DNA from: CAZSAT01 sp964604675
GTDB lineage: Bacteria; Myxococcota_A; UBA796; CAJQPC01
Assembly (NCBI GenBank): GCA_964604675.1
Contig: CAZSAT010000106.1
Location: 1 to 23,681 of the forward strand
Length of the DNA: 23,681 nt
Direction of reading: 5' to 3'
Shown one piece after another: positions 14,501 to 22,789 of the stretch. Position 1 is the stretch's first letter. Every line of letters begins with the position of its first letter. A program made the translations under genes and the position numbers. The notes under the pieces were generated by a model. That model was not told where the DNA came from and ran no database searches. It saw only the letters and a program-made list of their open reading frames with translations.

Positions 14501-17500
14501 AGCCCCACGCGTCGAAGATCTCGGCCTGCAGCTGGATGTCCGCGGAGTAGCTCTCGAGCTCCGCGCAGGCCGCCTCGGCATCGGCCCACTCCACGGCCCC
14601 TTGTCCCTCGCAACGCACCGACAACGCGTTCGCCCGGTCGAGCATGCGCGCGGCCGAGCCGAGCTCCACACCGTCCTCGTCGTAGCGCCACGCCACCCAG
14701 GTGAGCCCGCTCTCGGGATCGGTGAAGCGCACCTCCTCGGTCTCCTCGGAGGGGGCCGGCGCATCGCCGGTGCCGTCGATCCAGATCCGGCTGCGGTTCA
14801 GGAAGTCGTTGTCGTAGCCACGCTGCAACAGCGCCTTCCCGTACAGGCCCGCGGCGGTCTTCACCGACCAGTAGGCGGCCGGCTCGACCTGGGCCTGCCC
14901 TTCCGGGGGCCAGCTCGTGCCCACGTCCCCGAAGTCCCGCCACACGAGCTCACCATCCTCCACGGTCGGCGCATAGCTGGTGACGTCGCCCGCCACGAGC
15001 TCGCCCAGCAGCCGGTGCAGCGGGGCCTCCCACAGGTCCTGGAAGCCCAACCCGTACGCGCGGGGGTCGACCGCCGTGTCCACGCCGATCACGCTGTAGG
15101 GCTCGGTGTTCGTGAGCACCTCCAGCGCCATCAGCTTCTCCCAGTACGAGCCGATGATCGTCTGCTTGTCGAACCAGTGGTAGCCCGCGTCGAAGTCCCA
15201 CTCGGAGCTGTACCAGGCGCCGGTGACCAGCTCGATCTCGAGCTCTCCGTCCCCGTAGACGGGCGTGTAATACGTATCACCAGCAGGGTCCTCGGCGAGC
15301 GAGAAGGCCCCCGGCTCGGGGCGCAGCAGCACCTGCACCAGGAACTGCAGAGCCTCCGCCTCGGCGGCCGTCCAGGACCCGAAGCCCTCGTCGGCCGCGA
15401 AGAACGCCGCGGCCGCGTCGTCCGTCTCCGCGTCGTACGCGGCGTGCAACAGGGCGTAGTAGACCGCGAAGGTGCGCAGCGGGTCGAAGTAGCGGTTGTA
15501 GACGTAGTCCAGGTGCGAGCCGGACGTGTCGAAGCCGTAGCGATCGCGGCGGAAGTTGTTCAGCAGGTAGCCGTTCCAATACCGTGTCATCAGGGTCTGC
15601 TGGATCTCGTAGAAGTCCGCACCCTCGTCCCGTCGATCGCAGGCCATGCCGCTCGCGAACTCGTCGCTGCAGAAGCGGTAGGGCACCGCGGGGTTGCCCT
15701 TCGACGCGAGCCCGTCGTAGCCGCGTCGCACCGTCAGCCCCTCGTTGAACGCGCTGTCCTCACCGTCGGTTCCATACCAGCTGGACCGCATGCGGCTCAG
15801 CGGCACGTTGGCCCGCGCCTCGAGGTCGCCCACCAGGCCCGGCCACTCGGTGTAGTGCACGCCGTCCAGCGAGCCATCGCTGTAGAACAGCACCACCCCG
15901 GGGTAGGTGCTGTAGCTGTCGTAGAAGCTCAGGTACGAGACCAGCGTGGCCGCGTCCGACCCGCCGAAGTCCTCCGTCGACACGCCCGTGAGCACCTCGA
16001 CGAGCTGGCCGTAGAGGAACTTCACGGCGGCGGCGTCGTAGTGGCCCAGTCCGTGCCACGCGCCGTTCCGGGCGCCCAGGTAGTCCATCACGGTGCTGTA
16101 CTGGTAGCCACGGATGCCACCCTCGAGCTCCGCGTCGGTCTCCGGGTCCACGTGACGCGGGCCCATGTCCCCGTCGTCCCGAAGCTCCCAGTAGCCGGGG
16201 TGGAAGTTGAAGGCGTCGAAGCTGCCGGAGAAGTTGTGGCGCAGCCCGAAGTTGTGACCGAGCTCGTGGAGCGCCACGTCGCCGAAGCTCGCCGTGCGCA
16301 CCTCCGTCCAGATGTCCTCGTAGGGCGTGTTGGCCTCCGCGTACTGAAGCGCCAGACCCACCAGGGACGGATCGGTGTAGCCCTCGGGGAGCAGGTCGAC
16401 CGCGTGCTGGCCGGCGACCACCAGGCCCTCTTCCACGCCGAGCAGGCTCTGGGGCCGCACCAGGTCGAGCGGGCTCAGCCCGTCCAGGTCCACGTCGGCG
16501 CTCGGGTCGAAGCCGTAGCTGCCCACGGTCTCCTCGCTCCAGAACAGCTCCCCGAACTCCGACGCGGCCATCGCGTCAAAGGCGCCCTCGGTGCGTCCAA
16601 CCACGCCGCGATCGATCAGTTCCCCTTCCACCCAGTCGAGCCACGCCACCGCGTCGGTGACGCCGTCCGGTCGGCCGACGTCCAGGTTCGCGGCCCACGT
16701 GGTGTCCATGCGCTCCACGATGGCGGCCACCGCCTCCTCGTCCCAGACCTCGGGAAGGGGATCGCTCCCCACCATCGACGCGCCGCCTGCGCTGCCCCCC
16801 TCGGTCACCGCCTCCACCCACGACTGCACGTTCTCGCCGTCGATGAAGTCCTCGGTGCTGATGCCTCCGTTGATGAGCTCCACGAGGTCCGCGGTCGTGG
16901 TCGCCACACGGTCCAACACATGGCCGTAGACATAGGCGTTGGCGCTGATGATCTCGCCAGCGCCCAGGCCCAGCTCCCCGTCCGCCAGGGCGAGCGTGGG
17001 CCCGTAGGGGTCGGCGGCGCTCGGTCCGTAGCCGTACGGCGAGCTGATCTGCGGCTCGTCCACGTAGTAGAGGAAGCTGTACCGGAGGTCGCCGATCTCG
17101 GCGAGGTCGGGCTCGCCGTCGGGACCGTGGGTGGCGCTGCCCCCGTGGTCGGTGGAGCAGACCTCCGGGTCGCCAGGCTCCGAGGGGTTGTTCGGGCAGA
17201 GCAGGAACACCTGCAGGTCCTCGTCGAGCGGACAGTCCGCCAACCCGTCCGCGTGCGCCAGGCACTCCCAGCGGCGCAGCTCGTTGACCGTGTCACGGAA
17301 GGGCGCGTTCCACTGTTCCGCGAGCACCTGGGCGGCGTCCCGCAGATCCTCCGGGAAGTCGGGGCTCAGGTGGTACACGATCTGCCGCACCTGGCGGTCC
17401 GAGTAGGGCAGCTCGACCGGCTCGGCGCCATCGTCCACCGAGAAGCTGGAGCACGGAGACTCCACGTCTCCGAGCACACAGAGGGGCGCGCCCGAGTCGT

Positions 17501-18371
17501 CGCGGGCCAGCCACGTCGACCAGAGGTTGTGCCGGTTGGCGAACCACACCCGCCCCGTCTCGGTCAGGCCGTAGCGGCGGTCGTAGTCGAGCCGCATCGT
17601 CTCGAACACCCCAAAGGTCTCCATCCAGCGGTCGTCGTAGGCCTGGCCCACGTACTCCCGCTCGGCGTCGACCTTCACGAAGGACTGCGCGATGCTCACC
17701 TCGGTCGCGTCGCACTCGTACTGCTGGGATCCATAGAAGTAGCAGGTCGGGACGTCGCCGTACCCGGCGATGACCTGCGTGTCCGGCTCGGCCAGCACCT
17801 GCTGCCGGAAGTGGAAGGCGTCGATCACGCCGTCGCCGTCCGAGTCCTCGAACACGGGTGCGTGCTCGCCGCCGGGGTCCTCGTCGTAGAAGCTGAGCAC
17901 CGAGAGCTCCACCCCGGCGAGGGTGAAGCCCACCTCGGCGTGGTTCGTGCTCCAGTCCACCCGCACGTAGGCCCGGTCCTGCCAGTCGGCCTCGGTGTTC
18001 TCCTCGACCACGTTGGTCTCCTCGCCCGTGGCCGGGTTGTAGGAGCGCCGGATGTCGAAGTGCTTCTCGATGCCGTAGACCGCGACGGGCGCCCCGTAGT
18101 ACGGGCCCTCGGCGTCGTCGGCGTCGTCCACGTTGGGGTAGCTGCGGTAGCCCATCAGCCAGTCTTCCTCGATGGACCAGCGCAGCCGCTCCAGGTCGCC
18201 CTCGGCGCCCACGAAGGTCGCGGCCGAGCCATAGGGCACGTCGGCCACCGTGGCCCGGTGGTACCACTCGCCCTCGAGCACGCTCTTGGGCACGGCGTTG
18301 GGGCCCACCCGGTCGATGGTGGCCGGGGCCGTGGTGCAGGCCAGCAGCAGGATGGCGTTCTGGATGAGCAT
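14499..18371 (-). CDS. Giant zinc-dependent Met-zincin lipoprotein
   Basis: A 1290-residue predicted surface lipoprotein with the short signal MLIQNAILLLAC (Cys12). The active site is HELGHNFGLRH (702-712), an exact metzincin H-E-x-x-H-x-x-G-x-x-H site with three zinc-binding histidines. A Met-turn follows in YSTVMDYLG (Met762). Conserved upstream text such as YSFLYYVDEPQISSPYGYG marks the long bacterial Met-zincin group (DUF4953-like). It should cut proteins outside the cell or on the cell surface. The start at 18371 is chosen for the lipobox and a GGAG 6 bases upstream; earlier in-frame ATGs lie inside the previous gene. It follows 18386-19363 with a 14-base gap, so the two form an operon. 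Confidence 0.9.
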   Translation of the reverse strand: MLIQNAILLLACTTAPATIDRVGPNAVPKSVLEGEWYHRATVADVPYGSAATFVGAEGDLERLRWSIEEDWLMGYRSYPNVDDADDAEGPYYGAPVAVYGIEKHFDIRRSYNPATGEETNVVEENTEADWQDRAYVRVDWSTNHAEVGFTLAGVELSVLSFYDEDPGGEHAPVFEDSDGDGVIDAFHFRQQVLAEPDTQVIAGYGDVPTCYFYGSQQYECDATEVSIAQSFVKVDAEREYVGQAYDDRWMETFGVFETMRLDYDRRYGLTETGRVWFANRHNLWSTWLARDDSGAPLCVLGDVESPCSSFSVDDGAEPVELPYSDRQVRQIVYHLSPDFPEDLRDAAQVLAEQWNAPFRDTVNELRRWECLAHADGLADCPLDEDLQVFLLCPNNPSEPGDPEVCSTDHGGSATHGPDGEPDLAEIGDLRYSFLYYVDEPQISSPYGYGPSAADPYGPTLALADGELGLGAGEIISANAYVYGHVLDRVATTTADLVELINGGISTEDFIDGENVQSWVEAVTEGGSAGGASMVGSDPLPEVWDEEAVAAIVERMDTTWAANLDVGRPDGVTDAVAWLDWVEGELIDRGVVGRTEGAFDAMAASEFGELFWSEETVGSYGFDPSADVDLDGLSPLDLVRPQSLLGVEEGLVVAGQHAVDLLPEGYTDPSLVGLALQYAEANTPYEDIWTEVRTASFGDVALHELGHNFGLRHNFSGSFDAFNFHPGYWELRDDGDMGPRHVDPETDAELEGGIRGYQYSTVMDYLGARNGAWHGLGHYDAAAVKFLYGQLVEVLTGVSTEDFGGSDAATLVSYLSFYDSYSTYPGVVLFYSDGSLDGVHYTEWPGLVGDLEARANVPLSRMRSSWYGTDGEDSAFNEGLTVRRGYDGLASKGNPAVPYRFCSDEFASGMACDRRDEGADFYEIQQTLMTRYWNGYLLNNFRRDRYGFDTSGSHLDYVYNRYFDPLRTFAVYYALLHAAYDAETDDAAAAFFAADEGFGSWTAAEAEALQFLVQVLLRPEPGAFSLAEDPAGDTYYTPVYGDGELEIELVTGAWYSSEWDFDAGYHWFDKQTIIGSYWEKLMALEVLTNTEPYSVIGVDTAVDPRAYGLGFQDLWEAPLHRLLGELVAGDVTSYAPTVEDGELVWRDFGDVGTSWPPEGQAQVEPAAYWSVKTAAGLYGKALLQRGYDNDFLNRSRIWIDGTGDAPAPSEETEEVRFTDPESGLTWVAWRYDEDGVELGSAARMLDRANALSVRCEGQGAVEWADAEAACAELESYSADIQLQAEIFDAWG

Positions 18372-18385
18372 GATCGCTCCGGGGC

Positions 18386-19363
18386 TCACAGCGAGCCGGT
18401 GAGGGAGAGGGAGAGGGACGTGGCCGCGGGAAGCGAGCGGTAGAAGCCCGCGGTGTCGTGCACCTGGCGGGGGACCTGGTTCGCCAGGGTCAGCGCACTC
18501 GACAGCCGCTCGTTCCAACGCACCCCCGTGCCGATGGCCGCCGGCCACGACCACACCACGGGGCTCTGCGACGCGTCCACCGTCACCTCACCGCTGGCGG
18601 TCGCCACCGACTGCGCCTCGGCGACCCGCGTGTGGCGCGCGGCCAAGCCCACCGACAGCTCGGTGGTGAGGCGCGGCGGCGAGGCCACGAGCGTGTGCAC
18701 ATCCGACACGGTCGCGAGCAGGCGCCCGGACCAGTCCGCGTTCGCGCCCTGCGCCGCGTACCGCTCGCCGGCCCAGGCGTCTGGCTCGACCACACCTGCC
18801 AGGGTCTCGGTCCCCGAGTAGTCCGCGAGCGGCTCGGAGCAGCCGCTCCGCCCCACCGGCGCTGCTGCGTGCGCGTAGAAGCTCCGGGTGACGGCGACCT
18901 GGGTGCCCACACCGACCTCGGCCAGCGTCAGCCCCGCGCCGCCGACCACGCCCAGGGCGCCGTACAGGGGGTTGCACACCAGGCTGTCGCGCGACGCGGG
19001 CAAGGCCGCCGTCAGCCCCGCCGACACCACGTCCCAGGACCGTCCGGTGCCGAGGGACAGGTCGCTCGCGTCGAGCAGGCGGCTGCTGCCGCTCCCCCCG
19101 TTTCCCGGGTCGTACCCGTCGTCGCAGCTGTCGCAGAAATGGACGTCCCTCGAGACCGCCCAGGTCGCGGCGCTCGACCACGCGGGTCCGACGCGGGTCA
19201 CCGTCCCACTGAGGCCACCCTGGAGGGTGGGGTTCCAAGCGGACGTGGGGCCGGACACGAAGCCGGTCGTGGCGGTCGCGGAAGCGGACCAGGGCGCCGC
19301 GTACGCTGGCCAGACCAGGCACAGAGCGGCCCCGGCCCACACGAGGTGGGAACGACGTTGCAT
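18386..19363 (-). CDS. Secreted beta-rich protein, Met-zincin operon partner
   Basis: A 325-residue protein with a clear Sec signal: MQRRSHLVWAGAALCLVWPAYA, cleaved after AYA. The mature part is rich in Ser, Thr, Ala and Gly, with alternating polar/hydrophobic strands (for example SAAATWAV-type and SLSLSLTGSL at the C-terminus), consistent with an outer-membrane beta-barrel or surface adhesin-like fold. Cysteines near residues 80-90 (HFCDSCDDG) may form a disulfide. The ATG at 19363 is chosen because GGAGAG lies 8 bases upstream; a second ATG at 19390 is less well supported. It is first in the operon with the Met-zincin. No family is recognised; it could help export or anchor the protease. 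Confidence 0.68.
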   Translation of the reverse strand: MQRRSHLVWAGAALCLVWPAYAAPWSASATATTGFVSGPTSAWNPTLQGGLSGTVTRVGPAWSSAATWAVSRDVHFCDSCDDGYDPGNGGSGSSRLLDASDLSLGTGRSWDVVSAGLTAALPASRDSLVCNPLYGALGVVGGAGLTLAEVGVGTQVAVTRSFYAHAAAPVGRSGCSEPLADYSGTETLAGVVEPDAWAGERYAAQGANADWSGRLLATVSDVHTLVASPPRLTTELSVGLAARHTRVAEAQSVATASGEVTVDASQSPVVWSWPAAIGTGVRWNERLSSALTLANQVPRQVHDTAGFYRSLPAATSLSLSLTGSL

Positions 19364-19428
19364 GCGGTGCTCTCTCCGAGCGGATGACACACGTAGAGTG
19401 GGCGCGCACGGTCAGTGTTGACGTGTGG

Positions 19429-19444
19429 GATCCACCCGGGCGCG
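19429..19444. repeat. Left 16-bp direct repeat of the four-helix-bundle cassette
   Basis: GATCCACCCGGGCGCG, identical to 19925-19940. The bases on either side differ between copies, so the repeat ends sharply. It may be a target-site duplication or recombination site. Confidence 0.75.
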
Positions 19445-19470
19445 ATGACCCAGAGCCGGCGGGCCGAGCC

Positions 19471-19499
19471 ATCAGCTATCAGCTATCAGCGGTCAGCAG
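19471..19499. repeat. Left heptamer array
   Basis: Tandem 7-base units ATCAGCT, ATCAGCT, ATCAGCG, GTCAGCA. Reverse-complemented they read GCTGACC/GCTGATA, the same unit as the array downstream of the gene, so the two arrays are inverted relative to each other. Confidence 0.8.
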
Positions 19500-19518
19500 C
19501 GCAAGCTGAGGAGTGGCA

Positions 19519-19897
<379 letters not shown>

Positions 19898-19917
19898 ACG
19901 CGCCGTCTTCGAGGGAT

Positions 19918-19940
19918 CGCGCCCGATCCACCCGGGCGCG
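19918..19940 (-). terminator. Hairpin at the reductase 3' end
   Basis: CGCGCCCG and CGGGCGCG form an 8-bp stem with a 7-base loop, ending one base from the stop codon of the minus-strand reductase (19943-19941). The right arm is part of the 16-bp direct repeat. Confidence 0.45.
19925..19940. repeat. Right 16-bp direct repeat of the four-helix-bundle cassette
   Basis: Identical to 19429-19444. It ends exactly where the reductase stop codon begins, so the cassette lies just outside that gene and leaves it intact. Confidence 0.75.
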
Positions 19941-20975
19941 TCAACGCACGAGCGCCCGCTCCCCGCCCAGCTCGAGCACGAGGTCGGCCCCGAACGCGGT
20001 GGCCGGCGTCTGGAAGCCCACCGGGGCGGTCCCCTCGAGCACCTTCCGCGCAGCCAGCAGGGTGCAGAGCGCCGTGAAGGTGTAGCCCTCACACACCGCG
20101 ACGTGCCCGGCCAGGCGTTCCTCGCCGCGCACCACCTCGCCCCAGGCGCCGGCCCACCCAGCAGCGCGCGTGGCATCGTCGGGCCCGGCCGGGAGCGCAT
20201 CGATCTTCCGCTGCAGCAGCTTGCGCACCGGCGACCACGCGGCCAGGCCGGTGATGGCCCGGGTGCGCCGCATCGTCTTGATCATCTTGGGCGGGAGGCC
20301 CAGGTAGGTGGTGATGTGGTCGATGCCCGTGCTGTGCTGGGCCGAGATCAGGTCGCCGAGCGGAGCCGAGGCCACGGTGCGGGGTCCGCGAGCAAACTGG
20401 ACCTCGCGCACCACCGCGGCGGTCTTGGTGGCCACCAGCTCACCACCGCGGGTGGCGAGGCTGCCAGAGGTGAGGTGCTCGACCACGGTGGTCATGGTGC
20501 CGTGGGACAGCTGGCCACCACCGCTCACCGCCAGGTGCAGCTCGGTGGCGCCGGGCAGCTGCTCGGCCAGCCACACGGCCAGGCAGTCGGTGGGCGCCAC
20601 GTCGAAGCCGATGCCGGGCAGCAGCATCACCCCAGCGGCCTTGGCCTCTTCGTCCCGCAGACGGCAGGCCTGGAAGACCGACACCTCGCCGGTGATGTCG
20701 AGGTAGTGCGTGCCGGTGGCGAGGCAGGCATCGACCATGCGCGCCGAGGTGCGCGAGAAGGGGCCGGCGCAGTGCATCACCACGCCCATGCCGTCGAGGG
20801 CGGGGACCACCTCGTCGAGGGAGGCCACGCGGAAGGGCAGGTCCAGGCGCTCGGCGACCTCGCGCAGGCGAGCCTCGTTCCGGCCGGCGAGGGTGGGACG
20901 GAGACCCTGCTCCACGGCCAGGCGTGCGGTGAGCTCGCCGGTGTAGCCGTAGGCGCCGTACAGGAGTGCGTTCAT
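19941..20975 (-). CDS. Saccharopine dehydrogenase-like NAD(P)-binding reductase
   Basis: A 344-residue protein beginning MNALLYGAYGYTGELTARL, a Rossmann nucleotide-binding loop (G-x-Y-G-Y-T-G). GRNEARLREVAERLDLPF follows, then VVMHCAGPFSRTSARMVDAC and GTHYLDITGEVSVFQ, all typical of saccharopine dehydrogenase-family proteins related to mycobacterial trans-acting enoyl reductases. Those reduce lipid intermediates rather than make lysine, so lipid metabolism is a likelier role than amino acid synthesis. The ATG at 20975 is chosen because the Rossmann loop follows at once; the frame upstream is antisense to the SRPBCC gene. It diverges from that gene across a 36-base gap. Confidence 0.85.
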   Translation of the reverse strand: MNALLYGAYGYTGELTARLAVEQGLRPTLAGRNEARLREVAERLDLPFRVASLDEVVPALDGMGVVMHCAGPFSRTSARMVDACLATGTHYLDITGEVSVFQACRLRDEEAKAAGVMLLPGIGFDVAPTDCLAVWLAEQLPGATELHLAVSGGGQLSHGTMTTVVEHLTSGSLATRGGELVATKTAAVVREVQFARGPRTVASAPLGDLISAQHSTGIDHITTYLGLPPKMIKTMRRTRAITGLAAWSPVRKLLQRKIDALPAGPDDATRAAGWAGAWGEVVRGEERLAGHVAVCEGYTFTALCTLLAARKVLEGTAPVGFQTPATAFGADLVLELGGERALVR

Positions 20976-20981
20976 GGCTCT

Positions 20982-20987
20982 CCGATA
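20982..20987 (-). promoter_or_regulatory. Candidate leaderless -10 of the reductase
   Basis: On the minus strand TATCGG, 6 bases, then ATG at 20975. A GGAGAG overlaps the spacer but is too close to the start to be a normal ribosome site. Confidence 0.4.
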
Positions 20988-20998
20988 CCCGATCCGGT

Positions 20999-21004
20999 TA
21001 GCCC
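20999..21004 (+). promoter_or_regulatory. Candidate leaderless -10 of the SRPBCC gene
   Basis: TAGCCC, 7 bases, then ATG at 21012. Weak match, but its place agrees with the other genes. Confidence 0.33.
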
Positions 21005-21011
21005 GCGGGAC

Positions 21012-21569
21012 ATGTGGTGGTTCTCGACAGCGCTGGCCCTCACGCCGCCTGCGCCGCTGGTGCTCACGGCCGAGCAGGTGGCCACCCTCGCGACCGGCGA
21101 GATCGTGGTCATCCCATCGCCCGATCACCACACCCCCGCCATGGGGATCGCGCAGGTGGACGCGCCCCCCGAGGTGGTGATCGACGCCGTGATCGATCTC
21201 CCAGCGCGCGTGCAGGAGATCGGCGTGTTGCAGGAGCTCACGCTCTACCGCGACGAGCCTGGACTGCGGGCCGCGCGTTGGGTGGGCGGCAAGTGGGGCC
21301 TGAGCGCCACCTTCCACGTGCTCTACACCTACGACCGCGCCCTCGGCTACTGCGAGTTCGCGAGCGACGACTCGCGCGACAACGACATCACGAACGTCGA
21401 AGGCAGCTACCAGGCCTACGCCTACGCCGATGGCAGCCTGATGGTCTACCGGAGCATCGGCCAGGGCGGCGGCATGGTGCCCGGCTTCCTCCGCGAGTTC
21501 CTGCAGCAGACCTCGATGCGCGAGCAGATGGGCGGCATGATCGAGCGCGCAGAGCAGGCGTCGAACTAA
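21012..21569 (+). CDS. Exported SRPBCC/START-like protein
   Basis: A 185-residue protein with a short hydrophobic N-terminus (MWWFSTALALTPPAP), probably a signal peptide. The rest fits the SRPBCC helix-grip fold: a first strand/helix with PPEVVIDAVIDLPARVQEIG, then strands ending SATFHVLYTYD, YCEFASDDSRDNDITNVEGSYQAY and SLMVYRSIGQGGG, and a long C-terminal helix (FLREFLQQTSMREQMGGMIE). These bind hydrophobic ligands in a cavity. The divergent reductase next to it may act on lipids, so a shared lipid role is plausible but inferred. The larger frame upstream is antisense to the reductase. Confidence 0.65.
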   Translation: MWWFSTALALTPPAPLVLTAEQVATLATGEIVVIPSPDHHTPAMGIAQVDAPPEVVIDAVIDLPARVQEIGVLQELTLYRDEPGLRAARWVGGKWGLSATFHVLYTYDRALGYCEFASDDSRDNDITNVEGSYQAYAYADGSLMVYRSIGQGGGMVPGFLREFLQQTSMREQMGGMIERAEQASN

Positions 21570-21570
21570 C

Positions 21571-21576
21571 TACACT
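21571..21576 (+). promoter_or_regulatory. Leaderless -10 of the zinc-ribbon gene
   Basis: TACACT, 6 bases, then ATG at 21583, all in a 13-base gap after the previous stop codon. This is the clearest TAnnnT-N6-ATG example with no room for a leader. Confidence 0.55.
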
Positions 21577-21582
21577 GCGGAC

Positions 21583-21909
21583 ATGGCCTCGAAACGCTGC
21601 GAGGGGTGCGGCAAGCGCTACCCCGACACCCAGCTCCGGTACTCGGACCAGGGCGAGATCTGCGACGCCTGCTTCGAGGCCACCGCCGGCAACGCGCGCC
21701 TGCTCGGCAGCTACGCGGTGACCTCGCTCGTGGCGGTGGTCGGTTCGTTGCTCTGCTGGCTGGTCGACCCCGCGTGGGCGGTCTCCGCGATCAGCGGCGC
21801 GGCGGCGCTCCGGACCGTAAGGGTCGCGCCGAGCTGGGGGCCCAAGGCGGCCGTGGCGGTCGCCACGCTGATCGTGCTCGGCCACGTGTGGTGGGAGCTG
21901 GCCCGGTAG
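21583..21909 (+). CDS. Zinc-ribbon membrane protein
   Basis: A 108-residue protein. Residues 6-30 contain C-x-x-C (Cys6, Cys9) and a second C-x-x-C (Cys27, Cys30), a small zinc ribbon. Two or three hydrophobic segments follow (about 42-62, 66-77, 88-103), so the ribbon is tethered to the membrane, probably on the cytoplasmic side. No family name can be given. The start is fixed by the -10-like hexamer 6 bases upstream. Confidence 0.75.
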   Translation: MASKRCEGCGKRYPDTQLRYSDQGEICDACFEATAGNARLLGSYAVTSLVAVVGSLLCWLVDPAWAVSAISGAAALRTVRVAPSWGPKAAVAVATLIVLGHVWWELAR

Positions 21910-21933
21910 ATGAGCTGGCTCGCCGGCAAGCGG

Positions 21934-21939
21934 TACCAT
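21934..21939 (+). promoter_or_regulatory. Leaderless -10 of the AgmX-like lipoprotein gene
   Basis: TACCAT, 6 bases, then GTG at 21946. It decides between the GTG and an in-frame ATG at 21910, which has neither a promoter-like nor a ribosome site. Confidence 0.5.
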
Positions 21940-21945
21940 GGCCCC

Positions 21946-22296
21946 GTGCTCCTGACCCTGCTCGCCTGTGGCTCGCCGTCGGTGACGGTGGCCACCTCGG
22001 CCCACCCCGACGCCCCCCTGCCCGCCGCGCTGTCGGAGTTGCTCGAGCTCAAGATCGAGCGACCGATCGCCACCTGCTACACCACGGCCCTGCAAGCCAA
22101 CGCCGATCTCGAAGGCACCGTCACCGTGAGCGTCTATGGCAGCCACGGGATCCTCAAGACCGAGGTCACCGGAGGCCCGGAAGCCCTGGCGGCCTGCGTG
22201 CGGGAGCCTCTGGAGAGCCAGAAGGTGATGCGCGCGCTCGGCGACGGCGACAACGCGGTCGGCTTCGGCCTCACAGCGGACTTCTCGAAGGGCTGA
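21946..22296 (+). CDS. Small lipoprotein with AgmX/PglI-type C-terminal domain
   Basis: A 116-residue protein from the GTG, with signal VLLTLLAC (Cys8). An ATG at 21910 would add 12 residues including Lys and Arg and give a more ordinary signal, so the start is not settled. The mature part contains RPIATCYTTALQANADLEGT, VTVSVYGSHGILKTEV and LAACVREPL, the pattern I-x-x-C-Y-x-x-A-L, G-x-V-x-V, G-x-x, C of the AgmX/PglI C-terminal domain, common in Myxococcota and often TonB-like. The two domain cysteines probably pair. Its role is unknown. It ends 7 bases from the convergent gene at 22304. Confidence 0.75.
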   Translation: MLLTLLACGSPSVTVATSAHPDAPLPAALSELLELKIERPIATCYTTALQANADLEGTVTVSVYGSHGILKTEVTGGPEALAACVREPLESQKVMRALGDGDNAVGFGLTADFSKG

Positions 22297-22303
22297 TCCG
22301 CAG

Positions 22304-22741
22304 CTACATCTTGGTGAACCGGATCTGCACCGCCCCGTTGTCCGGGATGGTCTTGCACTTCAGATCCCCGGCGTCCTCGCAGTACATCCACGGCTGGCTG
22401 TCGTAGGAGTAGCCGTACATGTAGTGCACGCCGTTGCCCTGCGACTCGAACCAGATGTAGCTGCCGTAGCCGTAGCGGTAGCTCGGCTCGTCGGGGCAGC
22501 TGCCCGCGTAGTACCAGAAGAAGAAGCCCGTGGCCTGGCTCGAGACCATCAGCCTCAGGTCGTAGGTGTAGCTGCAGCCGTCGTCGTCGGTGGTGCTGTA
22601 GCTGTACTCGTCGGTGACGTTCTCTCCGTCGAGGTAGATCTCCGCCGCACGGTAGACGCCCTCCAGGCCGCTCCCGCAGCCTGTGGTGAGCGACAGCCCC
22701 ACCGCAGCCACCGGGATCGTCTTGATCTTCGACACCGACAT
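22304..22741 (-). CDS. Tyrosine-rich lipoprotein of unknown function
   Basis: A 145-residue lipoprotein with a conventional signal (MSVSKIKTIPVAAVGLSLTTGC, Cys22) and GGAGG 5 bases before the ATG. The mature part is unusually rich in Tyr, Ser, Gly and Asp (YRYGYGSYIWFES, VHYMYGYSYDS) and has four further cysteines, likely two disulfides. Alternating strands suggest a small beta-barrel. Unlike other lipoproteins here it has basic residues in its signal and a ribosome site. No family recognised. Confidence 0.75.
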   Translation of the reverse strand: MSVSKIKTIPVAAVGLSLTTGCGSGLEGVYRAAEIYLDGENVTDEYSYSTTDDDGCSYTYDLRLMVSSQATGFFFWYYAGSCPDEPSYRYGYGSYIWFESQGNGVHYMYGYSYDSQPWMYCEDAGDLKCKTIPDNGAVQIRFTKM

Positions 22742-22773
22742 CGCCACCTCCGAGACCCCGACGTCTCCAGCAC

Positions 22774-22779
22774 ACGATA
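22774..22779 (-). promoter_or_regulatory. Candidate -10 of the tyrosine-rich lipoprotein
   Basis: TATCGT on the minus strand, 32 bases before the ATG at 22741, leaving a leader that holds the GGAGG site. It overlaps the plus-strand hexamer for the sulfotransferase by two bases, so the divergent promoters may exclude each other. Confidence 0.38.
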
Positions 22780-22783
22780 GCCG
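22778..22783 (+). promoter_or_regulatory. Candidate leaderless -10 of the sulfotransferase
   Basis: TAGCCG, 6 bases, then GTG at 22790; weak sequence but standard spacing. Confidence 0.33.
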
Positions 22784-22789
22784 CACATC

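Noticed and set aside
14601..18443. A 1280-codon plus-strand open frame
   Set aside because: It is antisense to the Met-zincin gene and rich in Arg, His, Val and Gly, with no domain. High GC content suppresses stops on the opposite strand.
20976..21317. N-terminal extension of the saccharopine dehydrogenase-like protein
   Set aside because: The extra codons are antisense to the SRPBCC gene, and the Rossmann motif follows directly after the ATG at 20975.
21910..21945. ATG at 21910 as start of the AgmX-like lipoprotein
   Set aside because: It directly follows the previous stop and lacks promoter-like or ribosome sites, while TACCAT sits 6 bases before GTG 21946. It is kept as an alternative because it would give a more usual basic signal peptide.
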